A stretch of DNA of 64,000 nt. Source: Lewinellaceae bacterium. Its GTDB lineage: Bacteria; Bacteroidota; Bacteroidia; Chitinophagales; Saprospiraceae. Positions 27,084 to 35,409 of this stretch are shown here, in pieces. The stretch is taken from the NCBI GenBank assembly GCA_016719605.1, contig JADJYW010000001.1, forward strand, positions 434,001 to 498,000, written 5' to 3'. Within the stretch, counting starts at the first letter, position 1. The number at the start of each line of letters is the position of its first letter. The translations under genes were made by a program, and so were the position numbers. Under the pieces are notes generated by a model. That model saw nothing but the letters and a program-made list of their open reading frames with translations, made no database searches and was not told the DNA's origin.

Positions 27084-27890
27084 ACGCTGAACCCAGCGCC
27101 ACGTCCAGCACCACCTAGCCATGGTAGCCAGGTCGGTATTGCCCGCCCGCTGCGATTCCGGGATCAGTTCCTCAATCACTACAAAAAGCATGGCGCCCGC
27201 TGCGAACGACAGCGCATACGGCAAAAAAGACTGTGCGGACATGACCGCCAGTGCGCCGATCACACCGAAAACAGGCTCCACGATACCCGACAACTGCCCG
27301 TACCAAAACGCTTTGGCACGCGACATGCCCTCGCGGCGCAACGGCACCGACACGGCGGTGCCTTCCGGAAAATTCTGCATCCCAATCCCGATTGCCAATG
27401 CCGCCGCCGCCCCGAGGGTGGCACTGGGCAACCCATGCGCTACGGCGCCGAAAGCCACCCCGACCGCCAGCCCTTCCGGGATATTATGCAGCGTGATGGC
27501 CAGCACCAGCAGTATGCTCCGCCGCCAGCGGGTAGATATGCCCTCGGCCTGTTCGATGGCGAGGCTGGGGTGCAGGTGCGGTAGTACCTTGTCTACCAGC
27601 GACAAAAAAATGCCGCCGGCGAGAAAGCCGATGAGTGCCGGCGCCCAGTTGGGCAAACTGCTCACCTCGGGTGTCATCTCGATGGCCGGCGCCAGAAGCG
27701 ACCAAAAACTGGCCGCGATCATCACCCCTGCTGCAAAGCCCATCATGGCATCCAGCACTTTTTGGTTGACGGTTTTGAAAAAAAACACAAGCGCCGCACC
27801 CAGTGCCGTCACACCCCAGGTGAACAACGTGGCAAAAAGCGCCTGCATGGCGGGGTGGTAACCCGCAAGGATTTCCAATAGGTTGGACAT
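27082..27890 (-). CDS. ZIP family metal transporter (C-terminus damaged near 27117)
   Basis: Start ATG at 27890 (MSNLLEILAGYHPAMQ). Multiple membrane helices; the metal-binding helices are intact: LAITLHNIPEGLAVGVAFG (H-N-x-P-E-G) and GIGMQNFPEGTAVSVPLR. It imports divalent cations such as zinc or iron. After ESQRAGNTDLATM the frame reads WCWTWRWVQRDGTRI and runs on antisense to glmM as far as 26586, which is not credible. In another frame the next codons give VLDVALGSA and a stop at 27082-27084, the normal family end (MMVLDVALG). A few bases of the last helix (the usual GFxxGFxxMM) appear deleted around 27110-27120. Annotated to the natural stop. Confidence 0.82.
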
Positions 27891-28048
27891 ACGTTTCGGT
27901 TTTGTTTTGATTTTGTGCGGTGCAAAAATACTCGGGCAAATGCAGGCGGCGGTGGTAAAATCTGCGAATCTCCGGCCTGATTCTTGCGCCAATTCCCGTT
28001 GTTTGCGAAAAACAGGAAAATGAGCAGCGTTTTTATCGTTGAGGAGCC

Positions 28049-29791
28049 ATGAGCAACAGGACAATTCAAATTTTACTGAGCGCAGCGTGTCTGATTTTTT
28101 GTGCAGCAATAAAAAATACAGCGCCCGACGAGCCTTTTCCCCAAGGCTATTTTCAGATGCCCGTGCGGGCCGAAGGCGTCCGTATTTCCGGTTCTTTCGG
28201 GGAGTTGCGCCCCAACCATTTTCACGCCGGCATAGACATCAGCAGCAGCACCGGCAGCGCAGGTTTGCCCGTCTTCGCCGCCGCTGCCGGGCATGTCCAC
28301 CGCATTCGGGTGCAGGAGGGCGGATACGGCAATGTGCTGTACCTCAAGCACCCCAATGGCTACTCCACGGTGTACGCCCACCTCGACAAATTCACCCCCG
28401 AGGTGGCTCGGTACATCAAAGAAGCGCAGTACAAACAAGAACGTTTCGAGGTGGACCTGTACCCCGGCGCCGCTACGTTTCGCGTAAAAAAAGGCGATCA
28501 GATCGGTGTCATGGGCAACACCGGCAGTTCCGAAGGCCCGCACCTGCACTTTGAAATTCGCCGTACTGCCAACCAGAAAGCACTCAATCCGCTCCTGTTC
28601 GGGCTGCCCGTGCAGGACCGCACCCCGCCCGAGTTGCGCGATATGAAAGTTTATGTGCTCAACGAAAAACGCGATGTGCTGACGAGCCGACCGTTTCCCG
28701 TCGAACAACGTCCGGACGGCTCTTTCGGCCCGAAAGCGGGCGATACGGTGCGCATAGCCGCCTGGCGCGTCGGGTTCGGTATCAAAGCGTTCGATCAGAT
28801 GACCGGAAATACGATCAACAAAAACGGCCTCTGTACCCTTACCTTGCTGGCCGACGACAAGGTGGCTTTCCAGTGGCGTGCCAATGAAATGGATTTTGAT
28901 GAGTCCAGGTACCTCAATGCCCACACCGATTACGCTGCCCGCCAGCGTTATGGCGCCTGGTTTCACCGCTGTTTTGTGCTGCCCGGCGACCGCCTTTCCA
29001 ACTACACCCGTACCGAGAGCCTCGGCGCAATCCCTATTTTTAAAGAAAAACCGACCCGGATAACCATCAAAGCCGCCGACGCGCACGACAATATCAGCAC
29101 CGTCAATTTCTGGGTGTTGCGCGACGACCCCGACCCGCCGCCCGCGCCTGTCCCGTACCAACTCGAACTACCTTCCGACGTGGATAGCCGGGTGGACATG
29201 GACGGTTTTTACATGACTTTCCCGAAAGGGACTTTGTACGAAACCCTCTTTTTCCAATATGCCGTTGCGCCGGCACGGCCGGGTCTGTACGCTCCCGTTC
29301 ACCAGGTACACGATGCAACCGTGCCCCTGCACCGGTACGGTGCCCTCGGCATCCGGCCCGACAACCTGCCCGACAACCTGAAGCCGAAAGCCGTGATCGT
29401 CCGCCTCGGCAACGGTCGTCCCACCAACTGCGGCGGCATCTGGAAGGGGAATGTGCTGGAAACCCGCGTGCGCAATTTTGGTGACTACAGCGTGGGGGTG
29501 GACACCACGCGTCCGACCATAAAACCGGTCGTTTTTGTTGCGGATATGCGCCGGAAAAACACCATGTCGTTTGTGCTGAACGATAACCTGGGCACGGACG
29601 GCAATGCAAAAGGACTGCGGTATCGCGGTATGGTGGACGGGAAGTGGATACTTTTTGAGTACGACCGCAAACGCGCCCGCCTGACGCACCACTTCGATGG
29701 GCGCATTGGCCCCGGGAAGCATACGCTCCGGCTTGTGGTCACCGACGACCGGGGCAACGAAGCCGTGCTGGTGCGGAATTTTGTTCGATGA
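28049..29791 (+). CDS. Exported M23 family metallopeptidase
   Basis: 580 residues with a signal peptide (IQILLSAACLIFCAAIKNTA). The LytM/M23 domain lies at ~35-190: RISGSFGELRPNHFHAGIDIS supplies the first zinc His and Asp, and GSSEGPHLHFEIR the H-x-H. GYSTVYAHLDKF is the typical third block. The remaining ~390 residues are beta-rich with no recognised domain (AWRVGFGIKAFDQMTGNTINKNG), as usual in the long Bacteroidota members. M23 enzymes cut peptide cross-links in peptidoglycan; likely periplasmic and involved in wall turnover or division. Transcribed away from the ZIP gene. Confidence 0.9.
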   Translation: MSNRTIQILLSAACLIFCAAIKNTAPDEPFPQGYFQMPVRAEGVRISGSFGELRPNHFHAGIDISSSTGSAGLPVFAAAAGHVHRIRVQEGGYGNVLYLKHPNGYSTVYAHLDKFTPEVARYIKEAQYKQERFEVDLYPGAATFRVKKGDQIGVMGNTGSSEGPHLHFEIRRTANQKALNPLLFGLPVQDRTPPELRDMKVYVLNEKRDVLTSRPFPVEQRPDGSFGPKAGDTVRIAAWRVGFGIKAFDQMTGNTINKNGLCTLTLLADDKVAFQWRANEMDFDESRYLNAHTDYAARQRYGAWFHRCFVLPGDRLSNYTRTESLGAIPIFKEKPTRITIKAADAHDNISTVNFWVLRDDPDPPPAPVPYQLELPSDVDSRVDMDGFYMTFPKGTLYETLFFQYAVAPARPGLYAPVHQVHDATVPLHRYGALGIRPDNLPDNLKPKAVIVRLGNGRPTNCGGIWKGNVLETRVRNFGDYSVGVDTTRPTIKPVVFVADMRRKNTMSFVLNDNLGTDGNAKGLRYRGMVDGKWILFEYDRKRARLTHHFDGRIGPGKHTLRLVVTDDRGNEAVLVRNFVR

Positions 29792-29796
29792 GGGAT

Positions 29797-29834
29797 AAAA
29801 AAAGCCCCGGTACAGATGGGAGGATCTGACCGGG
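29797..29834 (-). terminator. Rho-independent terminator after the glycosyltransferase
   Basis: On the minus strand, CCCGGTCAGAT / ATCTGTACCGGG form a stem with a 5-base loop and one bulge, followed by GGCTTTTTTT. It lies just past the stop codon of the glycosyltransferase at 29843. Confidence 0.85.
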
Positions 29835-29842
29835 ACTTGCAA

Positions 29843-30989
29843 TTACTTCCATGAGATTAAACTATTGGAACGGATTAAAACCGGCGGCACGAAGGCCGCG
29901 TAATAAAAAGCCAATAGCGCGTCGAGCAGTGGAAACCAGAAAAGGAGCTGCTCTTCGCGGAATTGGCGCAGAATTTTCCAATAAATCAGGAAGGCGGGGG
30001 CCATCCGAACAGCCCCACACTGAAACACAAATTGTGCCAAAGCCGGAAAAGCACAGGGGGATTAACAAAAAATAGTGGAGGGTATGGCTCAACGCCAGAG
30101 CGCCGAGCAGGGCCTGGTGTTCGGGCCGGTATTTTCGTCCGGCTGAGAGGTGGCGATGTTTCTGTTGCCGCCAGGCGCTCCAGGTTTTTTCACTTTCCGA
30201 GTACACAAATGTTCGGGGATCGAGGCAGATAGCCGTGTTGCCTGCATGCGCGGCAGCGTTGACGAACAGATCATCGTCGCCCGAGGGCAGGTCGGCGTGC
30301 GCAGCAAAACCACCCGCGCGTTGGAACAGGTGTTTTTTCCACGCCAGGTTGCGCCCCACGCCCATATACGGCCGGCCGGCGAGGGCAAACGCGCAGTACT
30401 GCATGGCTGTTTGAACCGTCTCGAAGCGAATCCACCAGTTGAGCAAACCGGGGGCGGGGCGGTACGGCGCATACCCCAGCAGGATTTCCGGTTTTGCGTT
30501 TTGGGGAGCGCTAAATCGGGCACACAAAATTTCTAACCAAAAAAGCGAAGCGGGCCGGCAGTCGGCATCGGTAAAAACAAGGTGCTCGCTGCGGGCGAAG
30601 GCTATGCCCTGAGCGAGGGCGTGTTTTTTGCCCGGGCTGGTTTTGGGCGAAACCCGCAGTACCCGCAGGTGGGCGTATTTTTTCTGAAATGCCTGCAACA
30701 CGGCAGGCGACTCGTCGGAGGAATCGTCGTCCACCACCACCACTTCAAAATCAGGATACTGCTGCTCCAGTACAAAAGGCAGATTTTGGCGCAGGTTGGC
30801 GCCCTCATTGCGGGCACAAATGATGACGGAACAGGTTGGAGTTTTGAGTTTTGAGTTTTGAGTTTGGAGTTTTGGGTCGGGCGGAACGTATCGCGCCAGG
30901 CGGGCAAAAATGCCCGTCCAGACAACAACCTGCACGCAGGTGGCGGCTACGAAAATACCGAGCAGGAGATGGAGCAGGAGGTTGAACAT
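29843..30989 (-). CDS. Membrane-anchored family 2 glycosyltransferase (frame broken near 30045)
   Basis: Start ATG at 30989 (MFNLLLHLLLGIFVAATCVQ, a membrane segment). GT-A domain: CSVIICARNEGANLRQNLPFVL, VVVVDDDSSDESPAVL, VFTDADCRPAS, then the acceptor region (PYMGVGRNLAWKKHLFQRAGG) and LPSGDDDLFVNAAA with a QRRW-like KTWSAWRQQKHRH. After LLIPLCF the frame changes; the continuing frame gives PALAQFVFQCGAVRMAPAF, two membrane helices, and a stop at 29843. One extra or two missing bases in the T4 run near 30045 explain it. An AAACTC-type repeat encodes PDPKLQTQNSKLKT between the first helix and the catalytic domain. Product likely a surface glycan; sugar unknown. Confidence 0.85.
30839..30877. 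repeat. AAACTC-type repeat inside the glycosyltransferase
   Basis: Four GAGTTTTGAGTTTT units, encoding the QTQNSKLKT linker after the first membrane helix; in frame with the gene. Confidence 0.8.
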
Positions 30990-31085
30990 GGCTGGACGAA
31001 AGTAGGTTGGTGAGTCGGCAAAATCACTCCATTCGGTGACGGAAACCGTTTCGTGCCGGCGATAAATTTCCCACCTTTGCCCGAC

Positions 31086-31115
31086 TTGAAACTTGACGCT
31101 CAAAACGCAAAACTG
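31086..31115. repeat. Degenerate AAACTC-type repeat before cmk
   Basis: TTGAAACTTGACGCTCAAAA followed by CGCAAAACTG; ends directly before the proposed TTG start of cmk, as at glmM. Confidence 0.6.
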
Positions 31116-31781
31116 TTGAAATTGATCATTGCTATTGACGGCCATTCCTCCTGTGGTAAAAGCACATTGGCCAAGGGTATGGCGAAAGCCCTGCATTACG
31201 CATATCTGGACACCGGGGCTATGTACCGGGCGGTCACGTTGTATTTCCTGAACAACGGAATTGACTACGACAACCCGGCGGCAGTAGAGGAGGCGTTGCC
31301 GCACATTGACATCCATTTCGAGCGCATAGACGGCCAAAACCACACTTTCCTCAATGGGAAAGACGTGGAACGGGAGATTCGGGAAATGCGCGTGAGCGAG
31401 CACGTCAGCCCTGTATCGGCCATATCGGCGGTGCGGCGAGCCATGGTGTCCCAACAAAAAGCCCTGGGCGGTCGCCGGGGAATTGTGGCAGACGGGCGCG
31501 ATATCGGCACGGTCGTGTTTCCGGATGCCGACCTGAAGATATTCCTCACCGCCGATGTGGATGTGCGCACCAGCCGCCGCCACCTCGAACTGGCGGCCAA
31601 GGGTATAGACGCCGATTGGGATGAGATACGGCAAAACCTGGAGGCCCGCGACCATATAGATTCCAATCGCGCCGACAGTCCCCTGCGTCGGGCCGATGAT
31701 GCGGTTGTCATAGACAATACCCTGCTCTCCGAAGAACAACAATTGGAAAAAGCCCTCGAACTCGTCCCCAGAATTGCATAA
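31116..31781 (+). CDS. cmk: Cytidylate kinase
   Basis: Phosphorylates CMP and dCMP. The P-loop IIAIDGHSSCGKSTLAKGMA begins three residues after the proposed TTG start; AYLDTGAMYRAVTL, VADGRDIGTVVFPDA and RRHLEL are family motifs. The frame is open from GTG at 31053, but that would add 21 repeat-derived residues (PDLKLDAQNAKL), and a CACCTTTGC promoter-like element at ~31073 would put the transcript start downstream of the GTG. With the TTG start the protein is 221 residues, close to the usual ~225. Divergent from the glycosyltransferase; the stop is 24 bases before the YtxH gene, so the two may be co-transcribed. Confidence 0.88.
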   Translation: MKLIIAIDGHSSCGKSTLAKGMAKALHYAYLDTGAMYRAVTLYFLNNGIDYDNPAAVEEALPHIDIHFERIDGQNHTFLNGKDVEREIREMRVSEHVSPVSAISAVRRAMVSQQKALGGRRGIVADGRDIGTVVFPDADLKIFLTADVDVRTSRRHLELAAKGIDADWDEIRQNLEARDHIDSNRADSPLRRADDAVVIDNTLLSEEQQLEKALELVPRIA

Positions 31782-31805
31782 GTAACGATCAAAACAACAC
31801 ACCGT

Positions 31806-32204
31806 ATGAAAAATGAAACCATACCCCGCGGGCTTTCTTTTTTGGCTGGTGCTGCTACGGGCCTTGCCTTGGGCTTGTACCTGAACTCGGAAAGAGGCAG
31901 CGCCTTGCGCGAACAGCTTGTCGGACATCTGGACGACCTGCTGCAGCATTTCGGTGAAAGCGCTCAGGAGCAATTGGACGATTTGATGGCCACCTTAAAT
32001 ACCGTGGTGGAGCGAGGTTTGCTGCAAGTGGCCGACTTGCAAAACAACCTGGAGGACACCACCGACTCCATCGGCGACGAGCTGGAAGAAGTCATGGAAG
32101 AAGCCGAAACAAACTTTGAAAACGGCATGGAAACCGCCCGGCGGCGGCTATTGAAAAAATTTGCGGCTGCCGGTCTGGAACCCGATGTGGCTCGAAAATC
32201 GTAA
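31806..32204 (+). CDS. YtxH domain protein
   Basis: 132 residues. The N-terminal membrane segment LSFLAGAATGLALGLYLNSERG fits the YtxH (gas-vesicle-like/stress) domain, with the typical G-x-x-x-G-x-x-x-G-L-x-x-S-x-x-G pattern. The rest is an acidic, amphipathic helix rich in Glu and Asp (EELEEVMEEAETNFENGMETA). These proteins anchor at the inner membrane; function is poorly known, stress-linked. It forms a cluster with the holin-like and coiled-coil genes downstream, a common Bacteroidota grouping. The last residues and the TAA stop lie inside a repeat (32193-32230) that recurs at 32581. Confidence 0.85.
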   Translation: MKNETIPRGLSFLAGAATGLALGLYLNSERGSALREQLVGHLDDLLQHFGESAQEQLDDLMATLNTVVERGLLQVADLQNNLEDTTDSIGDELEEVMEEAETNFENGMETARRRLLKKFAAAGLEPDVARKS

Positions 32205-32230
32205 CCGCAGTTTACAGTACCCAGACTTTT
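32193..32230. repeat. Direct repeat copy A (CGTAACCGCAGTTTACAGTA...)
   Basis: About 37 bases nearly identical to 32581-32617. It overlaps the stop codon of the YtxH gene. Confidence 0.85.
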
Positions 32231-32308
32231 CAGTTTAAAAAAACCTACGGTATCCCCATAAATTTCCGCCCTGCTTGGTGTTTTCACCAAGCAGCCTCGT
32301 GCAGAGCC

Positions 32309-32577
32309 GCTTGGTGAAAACACCTATGGTATGCACACAAGTCGAATTAGGGGCGTAGCCCCGACACCGTTTATAAAAATGCCATTATTTAAACCAAGAG
32401 GGGCGTTAGCCCCGGCGCGAAAACCAACTATTTGCCGAAAAATTGGTGATAATCGTGCCGCCGCTAACGCGGCTCTGGTGTTATCGCACCATTAGGCTAT
32501 AAACGGCACCGGGGCTACGCCCCTGATTTGACAACAAGGAACTTGTGTGCATACCGTAGGTGAAAACACCAAGCGGG
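32309..32577. repeat. Large imperfect inverted repeat filling the YtxH/holin spacer
   Basis: The 510-base spacer 32205-32714 holds no gene. Outer arms CTTGGTGAAAACACCTATGG / GGTGAAAACACCAAG are followed by perfect GTATGCACACAAGT (32329) / ACTTGTGTGCATAC (32541) and by GGGGCGTAGCCCC / GGGGCTACGCCCC with CCGTTTATA / TATAAACGG. The centre contains GAGGGGCGTTAGCCCC and GCCGCTAACGCGGC palindromes. It looks like a composite, non-coding mobile or REP-like element; no transposase is present. Confidence 0.8.
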
Positions 32578-32580
32578 GCA

Positions 32581-32640
32581 GAAAAATCGTAACCGCAGTT
32601 TACAGTACCCAGACTTTCCAGGTTTTTTAACCTGGAAAGT
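32581..32640. repeat. Direct repeat copy B plus perfect hairpin
   Basis: 32581-32617 repeats copy A. The following ACTTTCCAGGTT-TTTT-AACCTGGAAAGT (32613-32640) is a perfect 12-bp hairpin. A C10A8 homopolymer block lies just after, at 32655-32670. Confidence 0.85.
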
Positions 32641-32714
32641 CTAATGTCCGGTAGCCCCCCCCCAAAAAAAACGAGGGCGCACATTTTACCCATCATTCGA
32701 TCAATATCATAAAG

Positions 32715-33065
32715 ATGAAAGACACCGAACCACTACTCGAATCCGCCGGCGAAACTGCCGAGTACATCCGACAGTACGTCAAGTTGCAGGTGGACTATTT
32801 CCGTCTGGAGACGGCCGAGCGCATCGCCAAGGTCACGTCTTCCGTCATGGCCATGCTTGCTCTGGGCGCCCTTGGCCTGATCGCGTTGCTCATGCTTTCG
32901 CTCGCGGCGGCTTTTTACCTCGGCAACCTCTGGCACTCGTACACCCTCGCATTTTTGTGCGTCGCGGGCTTTTACATCGCCCTGGCGCTGCTCATTCAGC
33001 TGTTCAAAGATCGTTGGCTGACCAACCCCCTGCTGACGAGCATCATTCGCGCATTTTTTAAATGA
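32715..33065 (+). CDS. Phage-holin-superfamily (YqjE-like) membrane protein
   Basis: 116 residues. An N-terminal amphipathic helix (TEPLLESAGETAEYIRQYVKLQVDYFRLETAERIAKV) precedes two membrane helices at ~45-67 (MLALGALGLIALLMLSLAAAFYLG) and ~73-95, then a basic tail. This layout matches YqjE/Holin_X proteins, which usually accompany YtxH or ElaB-like genes and are linked to envelope stress. The stop overlaps the next start by four bases (ATGA), so the pair is coupled. Confidence 0.85.
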   Translation: MKDTEPLLESAGETAEYIRQYVKLQVDYFRLETAERIAKVTSSVMAMLALGALGLIALLMLSLAAAFYLGNLWHSYTLAFLCVAGFYIALALLIQLFKDRWLTNPLLTSIIRAFFK

Positions 33066-33520
33066 TCCAACCAGCCATGTCCAACAACAGTATCAACAGT
33101 CTCGAAGAACTCCTGGCGGAAAAAGCACGGTTGCGTATGCAAATAGAGATCGTGGAGGAAGAACTGGGCGCCAGCGCGGGTCGCACCCGAACAGAACTGG
33201 GCGACTTCATCGAAAACAAGTTGTCCATACCGAAGCAAATCGGCCAGTTTTTTCAAGGCGGGAGTGGTACGGGTGCTGGGCCGTCTGCTATCGGCGCTAT
33301 TGGCCGCGCCGCCGGCCTCGGCACCTGGTGGAGCGGTATTTTGGCCGCGCTCGCGCCCATGATCTTCAACTACGCGCAGCAACAGATCAAGCAGCGCAAA
33401 GCACGCAAGGAACAACCTGTCGCCGGCGAAGAGGCCGCCGAAACTACTGCCCCTGCCAAAAAAAAGCGCGGCTTTTTTAAACGCAAATCCGACGACACAT
33501 CAACCCCTGCGCCCCAATAA
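33062..33520 (+). CDS. Small helical protein of the YtxH/holin cluster
   Basis: 152 residues, or 147 from the Met at 33077 (MSNNSINSLEELLAEKARL). A short coiled coil (~12-40), a Gly-rich hinge (GGSGTGAGPSAIGAIGRAA), one hydrophobic segment (WWSGILAALAPMIFNYAQQ) and a Lys-rich tail (AKKKRGFFKRKSDD). I do not recognise a family with a known function. Overlap with the holin-like gene and proximity to YtxH suggest a shared role at the inner membrane. Confidence 0.75.
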   Translation: MIQPAMSNNSINSLEELLAEKARLRMQIEIVEEELGASAGRTRTELGDFIENKLSIPKQIGQFFQGGSGTGAGPSAIGAIGRAAGLGTWWSGILAALAPMIFNYAQQQIKQRKARKEQPVAGEEAAETTAPAKKKRGFFKRKSDDTSTPAPQ

Positions 33521-33548
33521 TCCTTCACGCCCAGGAAACCGCTCCCGT

Positions 33549-34355
33549 ATGAACACCGCCATCATCCCCCGCCAGATTCGGCGGGAGTACTCGCGCCACC
33601 TGCACCGGCATCTCGATGTGGATGTGTATTTGCCACACGACTACGACGCCGATCCGGAGCGCCGCTATCCGCTGCTGCTTTTCAACGACGGGCAGGATTT
33701 GCCTGCGGCCAACCTCGCGCTCACCCTCGAGACCTTGTATTTTCTGCGGGCCATCCCGCGTGTGATTGCTGTGGGCGTGCATGCCGGGCCGGGCCGCAAA
33801 CACGAGTACGGCTGCATCCGGCAACCGGATTACAAGGGCCGGGGCGATAAAGCGCCGCAGTACCGCGACTATATCCTGACGGAGCTACTGCCCCATCTGC
33901 GTGACAAATGGCGCCTGTCCGAGCACCCGCAGGACAATGTTTTTGCAGGTTTTTCGCTGGGCGGCTTGTCGGCGCTGGATATTGTCTGGGCGCATCCCGA
34001 GGTTTTTGGCGCAGCCGGCGTGTTTTCCGGCTCGTTGTGGTGGCGCTCGTCTGCCGTGGATCCCGCCGACCCCGATGCCGACCGCATCATGCACGACATC
34101 GTGCATACTTCCGCCTCGCCGCGCCCCAATGCCCAGCGGTTTTGGTTTCAGGCCGGCACGCTCGATGAAACCGAAGACCGCAACAACAACGGCATCATAG
34201 ACGCCATAGATGATACCCTGCACCTCCTGGCTGCTCTTCGGGAGCGCGGCTACCCCGCCGAACAAATCCAGTACTACGAAATGGAAGGCGGCACACATGA
34301 TCCCGCTACCTGGGGCCGGGCGATGCCGCAATTTTTGAAATGGGTTTTGGGTTAG
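33549..34355 (+). CDS. Putative esterase (Fes/esterase D-type alpha/beta hydrolase)
   Basis: 268 residues. Alpha/beta-hydrolase with YPLLLFNDGQDLPAANLALT, the nucleophile elbow FAGFSLGGLSALDIVWAHPE (Ser), an Asp in the acidic LDETEDRNNNG region, and the His in EGGTHDPATWGRAMPQFL. This arrangement is typical of the putative esterase family that includes enterochelin esterase and S-formylglutathione hydrolase. There is no signal peptide, so it is likely cytoplasmic. The DRNNNGIIDAIDD segment also resembles a calcium loop. Its TAG stop lies inside a GGTT-type repeat. Confidence 0.88.
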   Translation: MNTAIIPRQIRREYSRHLHRHLDVDVYLPHDYDADPERRYPLLLFNDGQDLPAANLALTLETLYFLRAIPRVIAVGVHAGPGRKHEYGCIRQPDYKGRGDKAPQYRDYILTELLPHLRDKWRLSEHPQDNVFAGFSLGGLSALDIVWAHPEVFGAAGVFSGSLWWRSSAVDPADPDADRIMHDIVHTSASPRPNAQRFWFQAGTLDETEDRNNNGIIDAIDDTLHLLAALRERGYPAEQIQYYEMEGGTHDPATWGRAMPQFLKWVLG

Positions 34356-34403
34356 AGGGTTGGAAGGTTTCTGGTTGGAAGGTTTCTGGTTGGAGGGTTT
34401 CTT
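34350..34403. repeat. GGTTTCTGGTTGGA-type repeat after the esterase
   Basis: Tandem GGTTGGAAGGTTTCTGG units; the first supplies the esterase stop codon. The reverse-complement partner is at 34551-34612. Confidence 0.85.
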
Positions 34404-34422
34404 AAACAGCTGTGCCGGTTGT

Positions 34423-34430
34423 TACCTTTG
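34423..34430 (+). promoter_or_regulatory. -7 element (TACCTTTG) upstream of the enoyl-CoA hydratase
   Basis: Exact TAnnTTTG followed by C, 183 bases upstream of the ATG. The long leader would contain the repeat at 34551-34612. Confidence 0.45.
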
Positions 34431-34550
34431 CATTTGGTGAGCGTGTTCAGATAAGTATGTCAACATCTCCTGATCGGGACAAGGGTGCCGTGCGCGGCTT
34501 TTCGGGAAAAAAGAAAGCGGCATTGCTCCACTTTTCTGAGCAGTCTCAGT

Positions 34551-34612
34551 CAACCAGAAACCCTTCAACCAGCAACCTTCTAACCTTCTAACCTTCTAAC
34601 CTTCCAACCAGT
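34551..34612. repeat. AACCTTCTAACC-type repeat before the enoyl-CoA hydratase
   Basis: Tandem CCAACCAGAAACCCTTC / AACCTTCTAACCTTC units ending two bases before the ATG at 34614; reverse complement of 34350-34403. Confidence 0.85.
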
Positions 34613-34613
34613 T

Positions 34614-35393
34614 ATGCCGAAACACATACTTTTTACCATTGAAAACAGCGTCGCGCAGATCACGCTGAACCGCCCGGAGGTGTTCAATTCCATGCACCAC
34701 GCCATGCGCATGGAACTGCTCGAAGCCCTCGAAACCTGCAAAAATGATCCGGCCATTCGCGCTGTTTACCTGACCGGCGCCGGGAGGGCGTTTTGTGCCG
34801 GCGAAGACTTGCAGGAGGTCACCGACCCCAATGGCCCGTCGCTCACAGAAATCATTTCTACGGGGTATAACCCGATTGTGGTGGCGATCCGGGAATTGGA
34901 GAAGCCCGTCGTGTGCGCTGTGAATGGCGTGGCAGCCGGCGCCGGCGCCAACATTGCGCTGGCGTGCGACATTACAGTGGCCGCCGAATCGGCTTCGTTT
35001 ACCCAGGCGTTTTCCAAAATAGGTCTGATCCCCGATAGTGGCGGCACCTGGACGCTGCCGCGGCTCGTGGGTCTGCAACGCGCCACGGCGTTGATGCTGC
35101 TGTCCGGCAAAATTTCGGCTACCGAGGCAGCCGATATGGGTATGATCTGGCAGGCAATTCCCGATCACGAGTTTCCGGACGACAGCCTGAGAATAGCCGA
35201 GACGCTGGCGCAGATGCCTACCAAAGGACTTGGCCTGACCAAACGCGCGTTGAACCGCTCGTTTGCAAACGATTTCACGGCCCAATTGGCTGTAGAGGAT
35301 GAATTGCAAACGGTTGCCGGCCAAACGCACGACTACCGCGAGGGCGTAGCGGCGTTTTTAGAAAAACGAAAACCAGTTTTCAAAGGGGCGTAA
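34614..35393 (+). CDS. Enoyl-CoA hydratase/isomerase family protein (PaaG-like)
   Basis: 259 residues, crotonase fold. GAGRAFCAGEDLQEV and GVAAGAGANIALACDI form the oxyanion hole; ASFTQAFSKIGLIPDSGGTWTLPRLVG is especially close to 1,2-epoxyphenylacetyl-CoA isomerase PaaG, in which the Asp of IPDSGG is catalytic. The usual hydratase Glu pair is not obvious, supporting isomerase rather than hydratase activity. Other phenylacetate genes are not nearby, so a role in general beta-oxidation of unusual acyl-CoAs is also possible. Followed after 16 bases by the GH25 gene. Confidence 0.88.
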   Translation: MPKHILFTIENSVAQITLNRPEVFNSMHHAMRMELLEALETCKNDPAIRAVYLTGAGRAFCAGEDLQEVTDPNGPSLTEIISTGYNPIVVAIRELEKPVVCAVNGVAAGAGANIALACDITVAAESASFTQAFSKIGLIPDSGGTWTLPRLVGLQRATALMLLSGKISATEAADMGMIWQAIPDHEFPDDSLRIAETLAQMPTKGLGLTKRALNRSFANDFTAQLAVEDELQTVAGQTHDYREGVAAFLEKRKPVFKGA

Positions 35394-35409
35394 TTCGCAT
35401 ACACCAGGC

